Source of the DNA: CAZGZD01 sp964530005 | GTDB taxonomy: Bacteria > Patescibacteriota > Microgenomatia > UBA1406 > GWC2-37-13 | Length of the DNA: 46,271 nucleotides | Reading direction: 5' to 3' | NCBI GenBank assembly: GCA_964530005.1 | Contig: CAZGZD010000004.1 | Coordinates: 1-46,271 of the forward strand | Shown: positions 6,017-15,022 of the stretch, in pieces | Numbering within the stretch: the first letter of the stretch is position 1 | Layout of the letters: each line of letters starts with the position of its first letter | Translations under genes and position numbers: made by a program | The notes under the pieces: model-generated | The model's database searches: none | Seen by the model: the letters and a program-made list of their open reading frames with translations, nothing else | What the model was told of the DNA's origin: nothing

Positions 6017-7675
6017 TTAGCCCTTGCATGCCTCCATAAATGCAGTGAATAAAGGATGTGGACGATTGGGTCTACTTTTGTACTCTGGATGCCCTTGTGT
6101 ACCCACATAGAAGGGGTGTTTGCTCGACTTATCAAGCTCGATGATCTCAACAAGACCCTCAATTGCCGAGCGCGCGGCTATTCTCAGTCCTTTTTGCTCA
6201 AAGTCTTCAGCATATCTGCTATTAAACTCGTATCTGTGCCTGTGACGCTCACTCACAATTCCCTTAGCCTTATTTGTAAATCCATTATTCTTGTCATACA
6301 TGCGATATACCTCAGACTTGGGATCTACAATCTCATCCCACGCTCCAAGGCGCATTGTGCCGCCATATGCACGACGAGCAAGAAGCTCTTTCTGGTTGTG
6401 AATTATGTGGATTACGGGATGTGTAGTCTGAGCATCATTCTCTGTCGTATTGGCGTCTGACCAACCCAGCACGTCGCGGGCAAAAGATACAGCTGCAAGT
6501 TGCATACCGTAGCATAGACCCAGGTATGGGATTTTTTGATCACGTGCGTATCCGGCTGCGGCAATCATACCCTCAGCTCCTCGAAGTCCCCACCCAATGG
6601 GCACAATAATTCCATCCGGCCTGCCTATAATACCTACTCCCTTCTTCTCAATCTCCTCAGCATCTACCCAGCGGGTCGCAACAGACACCCCAGTGTGCCA
6701 CGCAGCATGGTCAAGCGCATCAAAAAGAGCAGCATAAGAGTCTCTGAGTTGATAGTCCCCTGTCCCAAAATACTTGCCAATAATCGCAATCTCGACTTTT
6801 TTACTTTTTTTGGCCTTTATGATGTTTACAAGCTTTTTGATCTCACTGAGATTGGGCTTTTTTGCTTTTAGGTTGAGCGATTTGAGGATTTTCTCCTCAA
6901 GATTCTGCTCATGCAAGATAAGTGGAATCTCATAGACTGAGTACTTCACATTTGGATTTGAGATCACATGCTCAACCGGCACATTGCAAAAAAGTGCAAG
7001 TCTATCCTTACGACGCTTATCGAGCGCAGTCTCGGAGCGGGCGACTATAAAATTAGGTTGAATACCAAGTGAGTTGAGCGATCTGACTGATAGCTGGGTT
7101 GGCTTTGTCTTTGGTTCGCCTAAGTGAGACGGAGTGGGAACATAGCTGACATGAATGTGGATCACGTCGCCTGGGAACTTGTGCGACATGATACGAGCCG
7201 CCTCGTAGTATAGAATATTCTGATACTCACCGGCCGTACCTCCAAGCTCAATAGATACTATATCTGCACCCGACACCTGACCCACATGAAGAACTCTTTT
7301 GATGATCTCGTCCGTTATATGCGGAATAGCTTCAACATCCTCACCATCATACTCAAAGCGTCTTTCTCTGTCGCTTACTTCTCGATATATCTGTCCCATG
7401 GTGACAAAATTGCTTTTCCCCATGCTTTCATCAAGGTACTTCTCGTAGCTTCCAATATCCATATCTGCCTCAGTGCCATCATCGCACAAGAATGGATCTC
7501 CGTGTTCAATGGGATTTATAGTGCCTGCATCAAGGTTGAGGTAATTCTCAAATTTAAGAGGAGCAACTTTGAGTCCTGATGCTTTTAGGAGATAGTCGAT
7601 CGATGCGGTTGTGACGCCTTTTCCTATTCCGGAGATTACGCCTCCAGAAACAAAAATAAACTTAAGTTTTGACAT
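6017..7675 (-). CDS. pyrG: CTP synthase, divergent form
   Basis: Converts UTP to CTP with glutamine-derived ammonia, cytoplasmic. 552 residues: an N-terminal synthetase domain (1-265) starting FIFVSGGVISGIGKGVTTAS (P-loop), then a class I glutamine amidotransferase domain (about 295-552) with the nucleophile in LGLCYGMQ (Cys near residue 387) and GTQGHPEY with His/Glu of the triad. Several usually invariant blocks are altered: the UTP-site segment YLGKTVQVIPH is here YDGEDVEAIPH, and the oxyanion-hole PGGFGxRG is PIGWGLRG. The other blocks (HITDEI, SIELGGTAGEYQN, HVSYVP) are intact, so it is probably a functional divergent branch. The start overlaps the topA stop by 14 bases. Confidence 0.93.
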   Translation of the reverse strand: MSKLKFIFVSGGVISGIGKGVTTASIDYLLKASGLKVAPLKFENYLNLDAGTINPIEHGDPFLCDDGTEADMDIGSYEKYLDESMGKSNFVTMGQIYREVSDRERRFEYDGEDVEAIPHITDEIIKRVLHVGQVSGADIVSIELGGTAGEYQNILYYEAARIMSHKFPGDVIHIHVSYVPTPSHLGEPKTKPTQLSVRSLNSLGIQPNFIVARSETALDKRRKDRLALFCNVPVEHVISNPNVKYSVYEIPLILHEQNLEEKILKSLNLKAKKPNLSEIKKLVNIIKAKKSKKVEIAIIGKYFGTGDYQLRDSYAALFDALDHAAWHTGVSVATRWVDAEEIEKKGVGIIGRPDGIIVPIGWGLRGAEGMIAAAGYARDQKIPYLGLCYGMQLAAVSFARDVLGWSDANTTENDAQTTHPVIHIIHNQKELLARRAYGGTMRLGAWDEIVDPKSEVYRMYDKNNGFTNKAKGIVSERHRHRYEFNSRYAEDFEQKGLRIAARSAIEGLVEIIELDKSSKHPFYVGTQGHPEYKSRPNRPHPLFTAFMEACKG

Positions 7676-9704
7676 GAGCTATATCTTTCAATGTCCACGA
7701 CGAAAAATCACACTTTGGGTAACTTGCACAACCAAAAAATCTTTTCTTACTCTTTATATATTTTACCACAACGTCGCTAGCACATTTGGGGCATTTGTAG
7801 TTTTTGACCACTGTCGACTGGGATTTAGTGTATTTGCACTTTGGATAGTTGGAACAGGCTATAAATTTGCCAAATTTGGAAAATCTGGGGATGAGCTTGC
7901 CGTCCTTGCACTCTGGGCACGGCTCAGTCGACTCCTCTTTTACGTCTATCGATGCTTTGCTTTTATTTTCACGTGCCACCTCAAGGGCAAAAGGATCATA
8001 AAAATTCTTAAGAAGAGCCAGTGTCTCAAGCTTGCCATCAGCAATATCATCGAGCTTATTTTCCATATCAGCTGTGAAATCAATATCAAATATGGCCGGA
8101 AATGCAGCTGATAGGTAATCTGATATGGCCTCACCCAAGGCAGACGGCACAAAATATCGGGACTCTTTCTCGACATAGAATTTCTGCTGAATAAGCGATA
8201 TGATAGGGGCGTAAGTCGAAGGACGGCCTATTCCCCGCTCTTCAAGAGTCTTGATAAGGGACGCTTCGTTGTACCTACGAGGGGGTAGTGTCTCCTTCTC
8301 TTGCGGGTCAAGAGTAATAAGCTTGAGGGTGTCACTTTTTTTGATTTTTGGCTTTATTTTGTGAGAATCAGCAAATCCCGGATTGAGAACCTTAAGAAAT
8401 CCATCGAATATCACCTGCTGAGTCTCACTTTGAAACTTATATCCACGCGCTCCATCTATATCGACTGATATCTGATTGATCGTGGCCTCTTTCATCTGTG
8501 TGGCTACGGCCCGCGCGTATATAAGCTGGTATAGCTTCTTGTGATTGGCTGTCAGCTTGGCTTTTGTAGTCACTTCATTTTCTGACCTTTCAACCTTTGT
8601 CGGACGAATAGCCTCATGAGCCTCCTGGGCCATACGAGACTTGGTGCGGAATCCTCGCGGCTTCTCAAGTGCATACTCTGCTCCATATTTTTCGACAATG
8701 TGATCTTTGGCTCGGAATACAAATTGAGACGACAGATTAAAAGAGTCTGTACGGTGATAGCTGATTAGCCCACGTTCATAGAGGCCCTGTGCCAGACGCA
8801 TAGTAAGGCGTGAGGGGAATCCAAGTCTATAAAAGGCATCCTGCTGAAGAAGAGATGTGGTATATGGAGGTGGCGGGTATCTTTTGATCTCTTCTTCTCG
8901 CAAATCAGATACCGTGTACGTATCAGCTTTTATGTCCGTACTCAGTTGCGGCTCAGTCTTTTTGGTGATTGTGGTTGCTGTATAGACATAATCACCTTCA
9001 AAAAGTTTGAGCGTAAACTTCTTCTCATATGGCTCTCCATTTTTGGATATAAGGCGGGCTTTTATCTCTTCTGACCCTTTGAAATTGGCATCAATCTGGT
9101 AGTACGGCTCACGCTTGAATGCTCTGATTTCTTTTTCACGCTCGACAATAAGCCGGAGCGCCACTGTCTGTACACGTCCGGCTGAGAGCCAATTTTTACC
9201 TAATTTCTTCCACAGAATGGGAGAAAGCTCATACCCTACAACTCGATCAAGTATGCGACGTGCCTGCTGAGCTTTAACCAGATTCACCCGCATCTCGCCT
9301 GGATTTTTGAGAGCTTCCCCAAGGGCTTTTGGCGTGATCTCATGAAATACTATCCGACTCAACTTCTTTCCTTTTTTAATTTTGAAATCGGGCCATGCTT
9401 CATCTATAAGTCCCAAAAGATAGGCTGCGTGATATGATATCGCCTCTCCTTCTCGATCTGGGTCGGTGGCTAGTATTACCTCTTTATTCTTTTCAAGCAG
9501 CTCTTTAAGCTTACTGACAATTTTTTCTTTACTCTTCATCACTTCGTATTCTGGTTCGAAGTTTTTCTTAAAATCAATCGCCATCTTGGAGGCTGGAAGA
9601 TCGCGAATATGGCCCATGGTCGCAAAGACATAGTAGTCCTTGCCCTTCAGGATTCGATTGAATGTGCGCGCCTTGGTTGGAGACTCAACAATAATTAGTG
9701 CCAT
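7662..9704 (-). CDS. topA: DNA topoisomerase I (type IA) with two zinc ribbons
   Basis: Relaxes negative supercoils through a 5'-phosphotyrosine intermediate. 680 residues: N-terminal Toprim domain (MALIIVESPTKARTFNRIL, then ATDPDREGEAISYH with the acidic DxDxE cluster), the strand-passage domains with QARRILDRVVGYELSP, the catalytic block GLISYHRTDS (Tyr near residue 316), and RPSTYAPIISLIQ. The C-terminus has two four-cysteine ribbons, CPECKDGK...CSNYPKC at about 605-635 and CPKCASDV...CASYPKC at about 647-672. A TATAAT about 38 bases upstream (9742-9747) is its likely promoter, and pyrG follows directly with an overlap. Confidence 0.97.
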   Translation of the reverse strand: MALIIVESPTKARTFNRILKGKDYYVFATMGHIRDLPASKMAIDFKKNFEPEYEVMKSKEKIVSKLKELLEKNKEVILATDPDREGEAISYHAAYLLGLIDEAWPDFKIKKGKKLSRIVFHEITPKALGEALKNPGEMRVNLVKAQQARRILDRVVGYELSPILWKKLGKNWLSAGRVQTVALRLIVEREKEIRAFKREPYYQIDANFKGSEEIKARLISKNGEPYEKKFTLKLFEGDYVYTATTITKKTEPQLSTDIKADTYTVSDLREEEIKRYPPPPYTTSLLQQDAFYRLGFPSRLTMRLAQGLYERGLISYHRTDSFNLSSQFVFRAKDHIVEKYGAEYALEKPRGFRTKSRMAQEAHEAIRPTKVERSENEVTTKAKLTANHKKLYQLIYARAVATQMKEATINQISVDIDGARGYKFQSETQQVIFDGFLKVLNPGFADSHKIKPKIKKSDTLKLITLDPQEKETLPPRRYNEASLIKTLEERGIGRPSTYAPIISLIQQKFYVEKESRYFVPSALGEAISDYLSAAFPAIFDIDFTADMENKLDDIADGKLETLALLKNFYDPFALEVARENKSKASIDVKEESTEPCPECKDGKLIPRFSKFGKFIACSNYPKCKYTKSQSTVVKNYKCPKCASDVVVKYIKSKKRFFGCASYPKCDFSSWTLKDIAHVKT

Positions 9705-9741
9705 ACTACAAAATAACAGAAACTAAACTAACAAGGGGTCA

Positions 9742-9747
9742 ATTATA
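9742..9747 (-). promoter_or_regulatory. -10 element upstream of topA-pyrG
   Basis: TATAAT on the minus strand in the topA-atpC spacer, about 38 bases before the topA ATG. No strong -35 is visible. Read-through from the atp operon is also possible because no terminator hairpin is seen in the spacer. Confidence 0.45.
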
Positions 9748-9761
9748 CAAAACAATTTTCT

Positions 9762-10190
9762 TTATGATACGGAAGACGTTGTCTTGCGGCGCTTTTTGAG
9801 AAGTTTGAGATCAAGCATTGAGCGTCTTATGGTGAGTGAAGCCTCTATTCGCTCTGACTCATCTTTAGACTTAGCTACTGCTTCTGTCGCCTTTTTGAGA
9901 GCCTCCTCAGTAAGCTTTTGATCTACGGCATTTTGATTATAGGCTCGCGAGACAAGAATGTGCGTCTCCTGACCATCAGTCTCAAGGTATCCAGCACCAA
10001 TTGCCAAAAAATCCTCATCGCTTTTATTTCGACGAATTGTGATAATTCCCTCCTTCAAAAGTGTCAAAATCCGCACATGGCGGGGAAGAATTGTCAGATC
10101 GCCATCTGCACCCGGTGCAGTCACCGACTCCACTTCCTGCTCAAGCACGACGGCCTTGGGAGTTATGATCTTAAGAAGCATTGTGGACAT
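9762..10190 (-). CDS. atpC: F1F0 ATP synthase epsilon subunit
   Basis: Central-stalk subunit of F1 coupling gamma rotation to the c-ring and modulating ATP hydrolysis. 142 residues: N-terminal beta-sandwich with KIITPKAVVLEQEVESVTAP and GDLTILPRHVRILTLLKEG (the family G-x-h-x-h-L-x-x-H block), then a helical hairpin from about residue 90 and a basic tail. Last gene of the atp operon, 12 bases after atpD. The length and presence of the C-terminal helices suggest an inhibitory-capable epsilon. Confidence 0.93.
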   Translation of the reverse strand: MSTMLLKIITPKAVVLEQEVESVTAPGADGDLTILPRHVRILTLLKEGIITIRRNKSDEDFLAIGAGYLETDGQETHILVSRAYNQNAVDQKLTEEALKKATEAVAKSKDESERIEASLTIRRSMLDLKLLKKRRKTTSSVS

Positions 10191-10202
10191 AGAGTTTGTT
10201 GT

Positions 10203-11576
10203 CTACTTTTTTACCTCGCTTATTCCTCCTACCATGTAAAAAGCTGACTCGGAAAAGCTATCGTATTTACCCTGAAGTATTGCTTCAAAGCCGGACACAG
10301 TATCCTCGATAGATACATATTTACCAGGTCGCCCGGTAAATGGCTCGGCTACAGACATCGGCTGAGTCAAGAATCTCTGAATCTTTCGGGCTCGAGATAC
10401 AGCTATCTTGTCATCCTCAGAAAGCTCCTCAATTCCTAAAATTGCAATTATATCCTGAAGATCCTTGTATCTTTGCAGGGTCTTGATCACTCCTTGGGAT
10501 ACGTCATAATGCCGCTGTCCGACAATATCAGCGTCAAGTGACGTAGATGTTGAGGCAAGCGGGTCAATTGCTGGATATAGACCTTGCTCACTGAGTGCTC
10601 GCTCAAGAGACAAAGAGGCGTCAAGGTGGGAGAATGTCGTGACTGGGGCTGGATCTGTGTAATCGTCAGCCGGTACATACACAGCCTGAATTGACGTGAT
10701 GGATCCTTTGTTGGTCGATGTGATTCGCTCCTGAAGCGCTGCCATCTCGGATGCAAGGGTTGGCTGATAACCGACGGCCGATGGAATACGTCCCAGAAGA
10801 GCGGACACTTCGGATCCTGCCTGAGCAAATCGGAATATATTGTCGATAAAAAGTAGCACATCCATATTTTTGGTATCACGGAAGTATTCTGCCATAGTGA
10901 CACCAGTGAGGGCCACTCGAAGTCGGTTTCCAGGCGGCTCATTCATCTGGCCAAATACAAGGGCTGTCTTATCGATTACCTTAGTTTCAATCATCTCATT
11001 CCACAGATCATTTCCTTCTCGGGTTCGCTCTCCCACTCCTGTAAACACAGATACTCCAGAGTGCTCTTTCGCCACATTGTGGATCATCTCCTGAATAAGG
11101 ACTGTTTTGCCGACACCTGCTCCTCCAAAGACTGCAACCTTGCCACCTTTTACGAATGGAGCGATAAGATCGATTACCTTAATGCCTGTTACAAATATTT
11201 CCTGCTTGACCGACTGCTCGGCAAATGTAGGAGCTGATCTATGAATTGGCAGCGTACTTTTCGCCTTAAATGGCTTGCCGTCATCTATTGGCTCGCCAAG
11301 CACGTTGAATATTCGACCTAATGTATTCTCACCAACCGGCACTTTAATTGGCTCGCCTGTATTTATCACAGATGTTCCTCGACTTACTCCATACACATCA
11401 CCCATCGCCACAGCCCGAACAAGTGTCGTGTCGATAATTGCTTGTACCTCAAGCGTGATCTTGCCAACTTTTTTATTCTCAATAATGAGCGCATCGTATA
11501 TCTTCGGTAGATCTTCAGTCGCAAACTGTACATCTACGACAATTCCTCGAACTGAGATTATCTTTCCTGTCTTCAT
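10203..11576 (-). CDS. atpD: F1 ATP synthase beta subunit
   Basis: Catalytic subunit of F1. 457 residues with all landmarks: GKIISVRGIVVDVQF, the P-loop GGAGVGKTVLIQEM (near residue 153), GERTREGNDLW with the catalytic Glu, the LLFIDNIFRFAQAGSEVSALLGR Walker B region, and the beta signature PAVDPLASTS in the form PAIDPLASTSTSLD. The C-terminal helical DELSEED region reads EELSEDDK. It sits between atpG and atpC. Nothing suggests loss of activity. Confidence 0.98.
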   Translation of the reverse strand: MKTGKIISVRGIVVDVQFATEDLPKIYDALIIENKKVGKITLEVQAIIDTTLVRAVAMGDVYGVSRGTSVINTGEPIKVPVGENTLGRIFNVLGEPIDDGKPFKAKSTLPIHRSAPTFAEQSVKQEIFVTGIKVIDLIAPFVKGGKVAVFGGAGVGKTVLIQEMIHNVAKEHSGVSVFTGVGERTREGNDLWNEMIETKVIDKTALVFGQMNEPPGNRLRVALTGVTMAEYFRDTKNMDVLLFIDNIFRFAQAGSEVSALLGRIPSAVGYQPTLASEMAALQERITSTNKGSITSIQAVYVPADDYTDPAPVTTFSHLDASLSLERALSEQGLYPAIDPLASTSTSLDADIVGQRHYDVSQGVIKTLQRYKDLQDIIAILGIEELSEDDKIAVSRARKIQRFLTQPMSVAEPFTGRPGKYVSIEDTVSGFEAILQGKYDSFSESAFYMVGGISEVKK

Positions 11577-11600
11577 ATCAATACTCTATAAATAATAAAT

Positions 11601-12461
11601 TTATGACAAATTCTCAACTGACTCTTTGGCACTAATCATATCAAGTAGCTCATATGTGATTTTTTCTTGTCTCAACTTATTGCGAAGAAGTGTGAGATTA
11701 AAAATAAGGTCAGTTGCGCTATCTGTGGCATTTTTCATAGCGATCATTCGAGCTGCATGTTCACCCGCTTCAGATTGCAGAAGTATAAATCTGATTCTTT
11801 CCTCAATATAGCTTTTAAGAAGCTCGTCAATGAGTACAGATGATGCAGGCTCGAGAATATACTCCCCTTTAACCTTACGCTCAATCTCTGGTGACTCAAG
11901 GTTTATTTTAATTGGCAAGAGCTGAGCGTGATCTGGCTCTGAACGAACTGTTGAGATAAGCTTATTGTAGTAAATGCTGATACTTTTATACTCACCCGAC
12001 AGAAACTTGCTCAAGACAAGAGTAAATAGAGCTGAGGCTTCGGTAAGTGGTTGATTGGAGGTAAAATCCGCAATGACTCGGCCACCAGTCCGCGCGATAA
12101 AAGTGGTCCCTTTCTTTCCAACTGTGACAAAATCCGTGTCTTTCAGATCTACTGATTTAAAGATCATACGAAAAAGATTGACATTAAAAGCTCCACACAA
12201 TCCTTTATTTGTAGATATCACAATAGCAAGATCACGACTACTCTTACCCTTCGGGTTTGACAAGAGTGCTGATGTAGCCTCATTTAGACCACCTGCGACT
12301 CGTGCGATCATCGCTGTTACCGCCTCCTGATAGGCTGTAGCCTCAAGTGCAGCTTCTTGTGTCTTTCTCATCTTTACAGCCGATACCATCTGCATGGCAC
12401 GAGTAATCTTTTTGACATTGCCGAATGACTTAATTTTTTTTCTTACAAGTTGAATATTCAT
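11601..12461 (-). CDS. atpG: F1 ATP synthase gamma subunit
   Basis: Rotating central shaft of F1. 286 residues with the N-terminal IKSFGNVKKITRAMQMVSAVKMRK coiled-coil start, the internal LAIVISTNKGLCGAFNVNLF segment (family D-x-G-L-C-G-x-x-N), and the C-terminal SEAGEHAARMIAMKNATDSATDLI coiled coil with LTLLRNKLRQEKITYELLDMISA. The protein is complete. The start lies 11 bases after the atpA stop. Confidence 0.97.
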   Translation of the reverse strand: MNIQLVRKKIKSFGNVKKITRAMQMVSAVKMRKTQEAALEATAYQEAVTAMIARVAGGLNEATSALLSNPKGKSSRDLAIVISTNKGLCGAFNVNLFRMIFKSVDLKDTDFVTVGKKGTTFIARTGGRVIADFTSNQPLTEASALFTLVLSKFLSGEYKSISIYYNKLISTVRSEPDHAQLLPIKINLESPEIERKVKGEYILEPASSVLIDELLKSYIEERIRFILLQSEAGEHAARMIAMKNATDSATDLIFNLTLLRNKLRQEKITYELLDMISAKESVENLS

Positions 12462-12472
12462 AACTTGGTCTC

Positions 12473-13966
12473 CTAACTATTTCGGGTTATAAATTTCTTC
12501 AGCTCTTTTTCATCATCCGTGTCCAGAGCCTTATTCTTATTAATTTTTTTTAGCAAATTTTTGCCTGATCCGCGAAGGTCGGCAATAAGCTTTGCCTCAA
12601 ATCCTTCAATGTCGGCAAGGGGCATATCATCAAGATATCCTTGAGTGGCTGCCCAGATTATTCCGACCTGTTCGCCGAGTGAGTATGGATGGCCTTTTTT
12701 CTGCTTGAGGATATTCGTCACCTTTGCTCCTCTATTTAGAAGTTTTTTGGTTGCATCATCAAGCTCTGATTCAAACTGAGAAAATGCTGCCATCTCTCGA
12801 TATTGCGCCAAATCAAGCTTCAGCTTGCCGGCTATCTGCTTCATCACCTTTGTCTGTGCAGCTCCACCAACTCGAGATACTGAGATGCCTACGTTGAGAG
12901 CTGGTCTTATTCCTGAGTTGAAAAGCTCGGTCTCAAGAAAAAGCTGCCCGTCTGTGATTGAGATTACATTGGTTGGGATGTAGGCTGACATCTCGCCTTC
13001 AAGAGTTTCGATAATAGGAAGAGCTGTGATTGAGCCACCACCATACGTGTCACCACGTCGGCAGGAGCGCTCAAGAAGCCTGGAGTGAAGGTAGAAGACA
13101 TCACCTGGGTAGGCTTCACGACCAGCAGGTCGTCTAAGGACAAGAGACATCTGCCGATAAGCCCACGCATGCTTGGTCAGATCATCATAGACAATAAGCA
13201 CATCGCGACCTTTGTCCATAAAGTACTCAGCAATTGCTGTGGCAGAATATGGAGCGAGGTACTGCAGGGCTACGGAGTCAGATGCTGATGCATTGACGAC
13301 GACTGTGTAATCCAGCGCTTTTTCACGCTTAAGCATCTCCACAACTGCTGCGATCTTTGAGTTTTTCTGCCCTACGGCACAGTAGATACAGATTACATCT
13401 TCTGATTTTTGATTGAGAATTGTGTCAATTGCGATAGTCGTCTTGCCAGTTCCACGATCGCCAATAATAAGCTCACGCTGACCACGACCAATCGGAATAA
13501 GCGCATCAATCGCCTTAATTCCTGTCTGCAGAGGTACTGACACTGACTTTCGCTTCACGACACCGGGGGCAATCTTCTCCACAGGGTATAGTTTGCGGGA
13601 TGATATCTTTGAGCCACCATCAAGTGGAATACTTAAAGGATTGACAACTCGTCCAAGAAGTTCATCTGACACAGGAATTGAAAGCGATATACCGGTTGAT
13701 TTGACTCGACTTCCTGCGGTAAGCGCAAGATAATCTCCAAGAACCACTATACCGACTGTATCCTCAAGAAGATCGATAATAAATCCACGCACTCCGGTTG
13801 CAAACTCCACGATCTCTCCATAATATGCTCCAGTGAGGCCTGTGGCTATCACCACACCATCTCGAACCTCGGCAACTGTACCAACCTGCTCAAACTTACT
13901 ACCTTTATTGTCGGCGGACGACATCTCTCGCTCAAGCTCTTTTACGTAATTATCAAGCAGCTTCAT
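12473..13966 (-). CDS. atpA: F1 ATP synthase alpha subunit
   Basis: Regulatory nucleotide-binding subunit alternating with beta. 497 residues with GTVAEVRDGVVIATGL at the N-terminus, the P-loop GDRGTGKTTIAIDTI (near residue 172), LIVYDDLTKHAWAYRQMSLVLRRPAGREAYPGD, and GGGSITALPIIETLEGEMSAYIPTNVISITDGQ with the arginine-finger helix following (RPALNVGISVSRVGG). The extreme N-terminal segment that normally contacts the six-helix domain of delta is present but short. The start overlaps the atpH stop by 14 bases. Confidence 0.98.
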   Translation of the reverse strand: MKLLDNYVKELEREMSSADNKGSKFEQVGTVAEVRDGVVIATGLTGAYYGEIVEFATGVRGFIIDLLEDTVGIVVLGDYLALTAGSRVKSTGISLSIPVSDELLGRVVNPLSIPLDGGSKISSRKLYPVEKIAPGVVKRKSVSVPLQTGIKAIDALIPIGRGQRELIIGDRGTGKTTIAIDTILNQKSEDVICIYCAVGQKNSKIAAVVEMLKREKALDYTVVVNASASDSVALQYLAPYSATAIAEYFMDKGRDVLIVYDDLTKHAWAYRQMSLVLRRPAGREAYPGDVFYLHSRLLERSCRRGDTYGGGSITALPIIETLEGEMSAYIPTNVISITDGQLFLETELFNSGIRPALNVGISVSRVGGAAQTKVMKQIAGKLKLDLAQYREMAAFSQFESELDDATKKLLNRGAKVTNILKQKKGHPYSLGEQVGIIWAATQGYLDDMPLADIEGFEAKLIADLRGSGKNLLKKINKNKALDTDDEKELKKFITRNS

Positions 13967-14243
13967 AACTTTTGTTTTTTAAATTACTAAGTACAGTCTC
14001 AATTGATAAATCCATCATCTGACTTCCAATACGCACTATAAAGCCGGCAATAATATCTGGATTTACAGTATTTGTAGTCTTTTTCCCTTTTAGATCAGGA
14101 AATTTGCTGTAAAAATCCGACCAGTCCTGATTTTCAAACTTATACGCAGATATCACTTCAACTGATTCATTCTCCGCACTAAGTTGCTCTAAAAGGTGAT
14201 TCTTGAGGTCGCGCTTGACCTGCTGACTAATTTTCATGGGCAA
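13953..14243 (-). CDS. atpH: F1F0 ATP synthase delta subunit, half-length
   Basis: Peripheral-stalk (OSCP) subunit. At 96 residues it is about half of the usual 170-185. The visible part corresponds to the C-terminal domain: TVNPDIIAGFIVRIGSQMMDLSIETVLSNL matches the family 'dpsliGGvvvrigdkviDgSvrgkL' end. The N-terminal six-helix bundle, which in E. coli binds the alpha N-termini, is missing. The ORF is open with a good start (MPMKIS or the Met at 14237) and sits exactly between atpF (17-base overlap) and atpA (14-base overlap), so the shortness is unlikely to be a sequencing break. Identified mainly by position plus the C-terminal block. Confidence 0.8.
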   Translation of the reverse strand: MPMKISQQVKRDLKNHLLEQLSAENESVEVISAYKFENQDWSDFYSKFPDLKGKKTTNTVNPDIIAGFIVRIGSQMMDLSIETVLSNLKNKSYEAA

Positions 14244-14736
14244 TATCTCTTTCTTTCAAATTTTTCAAAATATCTCGAGTAACCTGCTTTTTGCACTGCT
14301 CAGTAAGTGACTTCTTCAAAGTAGCATCCACTATAGAAAAGCTGAGCTCGACAATCTTATCTTTTAACTCACGATATAATGCCGTACGCTCGGCTTCCAA
14401 TACGCCCTTGGCCGAATCACGGATAGCCTCAGCTTCAACTCTCGCATCCTCTACTATTTGTTTTTTAACCTCCTCGGCCTCAAGCTTAGCGGCAGCTACA
14501 ATCTTCGCTCTTTCCTCTTTGAGCTTACTCTCCGCGTCGCTTTTTTGGAGCGCCAACTTTTCTTCACCACTTTTAAGCTCTCCAAGAAGCCTTTCTTTCT
14601 CGACGTCCTTGGCTTTTTCACCAAGAATAAACTTCTTAAATGGCTTCGCCATAAAACGATGAAATATGTAAAAAAAGAGGGCAAAGTTGATTAGCTGAGC
14701 TAAAAGCAACTTACCATCTATTCCAAGCTGCTCCAT
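14227..14736 (-). CDS. atpF: F0 ATP synthase subunit b
   Basis: Peripheral-stalk membrane subunit. 169 residues: one N-terminal membrane helix (about 8-28, LLLAQLINFALFFYIF) with the family Phe-rich pattern, then a long charged coiled coil (about 40-135, Ala/Glu/Lys-rich) and a short C-terminal helix with IVDATLKKSLTEQ. The length is normal, so b has not visibly absorbed the missing delta N-domain. Only one b-type gene is present, so the stalk is probably a homodimer. It lies between atpE and atpH. Confidence 0.93.
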   Translation of the reverse strand: MEQLGIDGKLLLAQLINFALFFYIFHRFMAKPFKKFILGEKAKDVEKERLLGELKSGEEKLALQKSDAESKLKEERAKIVAAAKLEAEEVKKQIVEDARVEAEAIRDSAKGVLEAERTALYRELKDKIVELSFSIVDATLKKSLTEQCKKQVTRDILKNLKERDIAHEN

Positions 14737-14749
14737 ATTTATTTTCTTC

Positions 14750-14977
14750 CTATGTAAATTTGATAATTAATGAGATGACAAGTGCGTAAATTGCAACTGC
14801 CTCGGCGAATGCGATTCCAAGAATCATGATGGTTCGTATTGATGATTCAGCCTCTGGATTACGTCCAAGTGCTTCAAGTGCTTTTCCACCAATGATACCA
14901 ATACCAATTGCTGGCCCTATTGCTCCAAGTCCGATTGCAAGTGCTGCTCCTATAAGTTTTGCTGCTTCTGCGTTCAT
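14750..14977 (-). CDS. atpE: F0 ATP synthase c-ring subunit
   Basis: 75-residue hairpin of two membrane helices, the proteolipid of the rotor ring. Helix 1 contains GAIGPAIGIGIIGG, the polar loop is RNPEAE, and helix 2 carries the ion-binding carboxylate Glu59 in GIAFAEAVAIYALV. The Na+ signature (Gln in helix 1, Ser-Thr after the Glu) is absent: the corresponding residues are Ile26, Ala60 and Val61, so proton coupling is expected. A strong Shine-Dalgarno, GGGAGGTG (14989-14996), precedes the ATG, in keeping with high copy number of c. Confidence 0.96.
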   Translation of the reverse strand: MNAEAAKLIGAALAIGLGAIGPAIGIGIIGGKALEALGRNPEAESSIRTIMILGIAFAEAVAIYALVISLIIKFT

Positions 14978-14988
14978 ATATTTTCTAA

Positions 14989-14996
14989 CACCTCCC
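14989..14996 (-). promoter_or_regulatory. Strong ribosome binding site of atpE
   Basis: GGGAGGTG about 11 bases before the atpE ATG. It is one of the few clear Shine-Dalgarno sites in the window and fits the need for many c subunits per complex. Confidence 0.6.
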
Positions 14997-15022
14997 TCTC
15001 TATATTAAGACTATATAAATTA

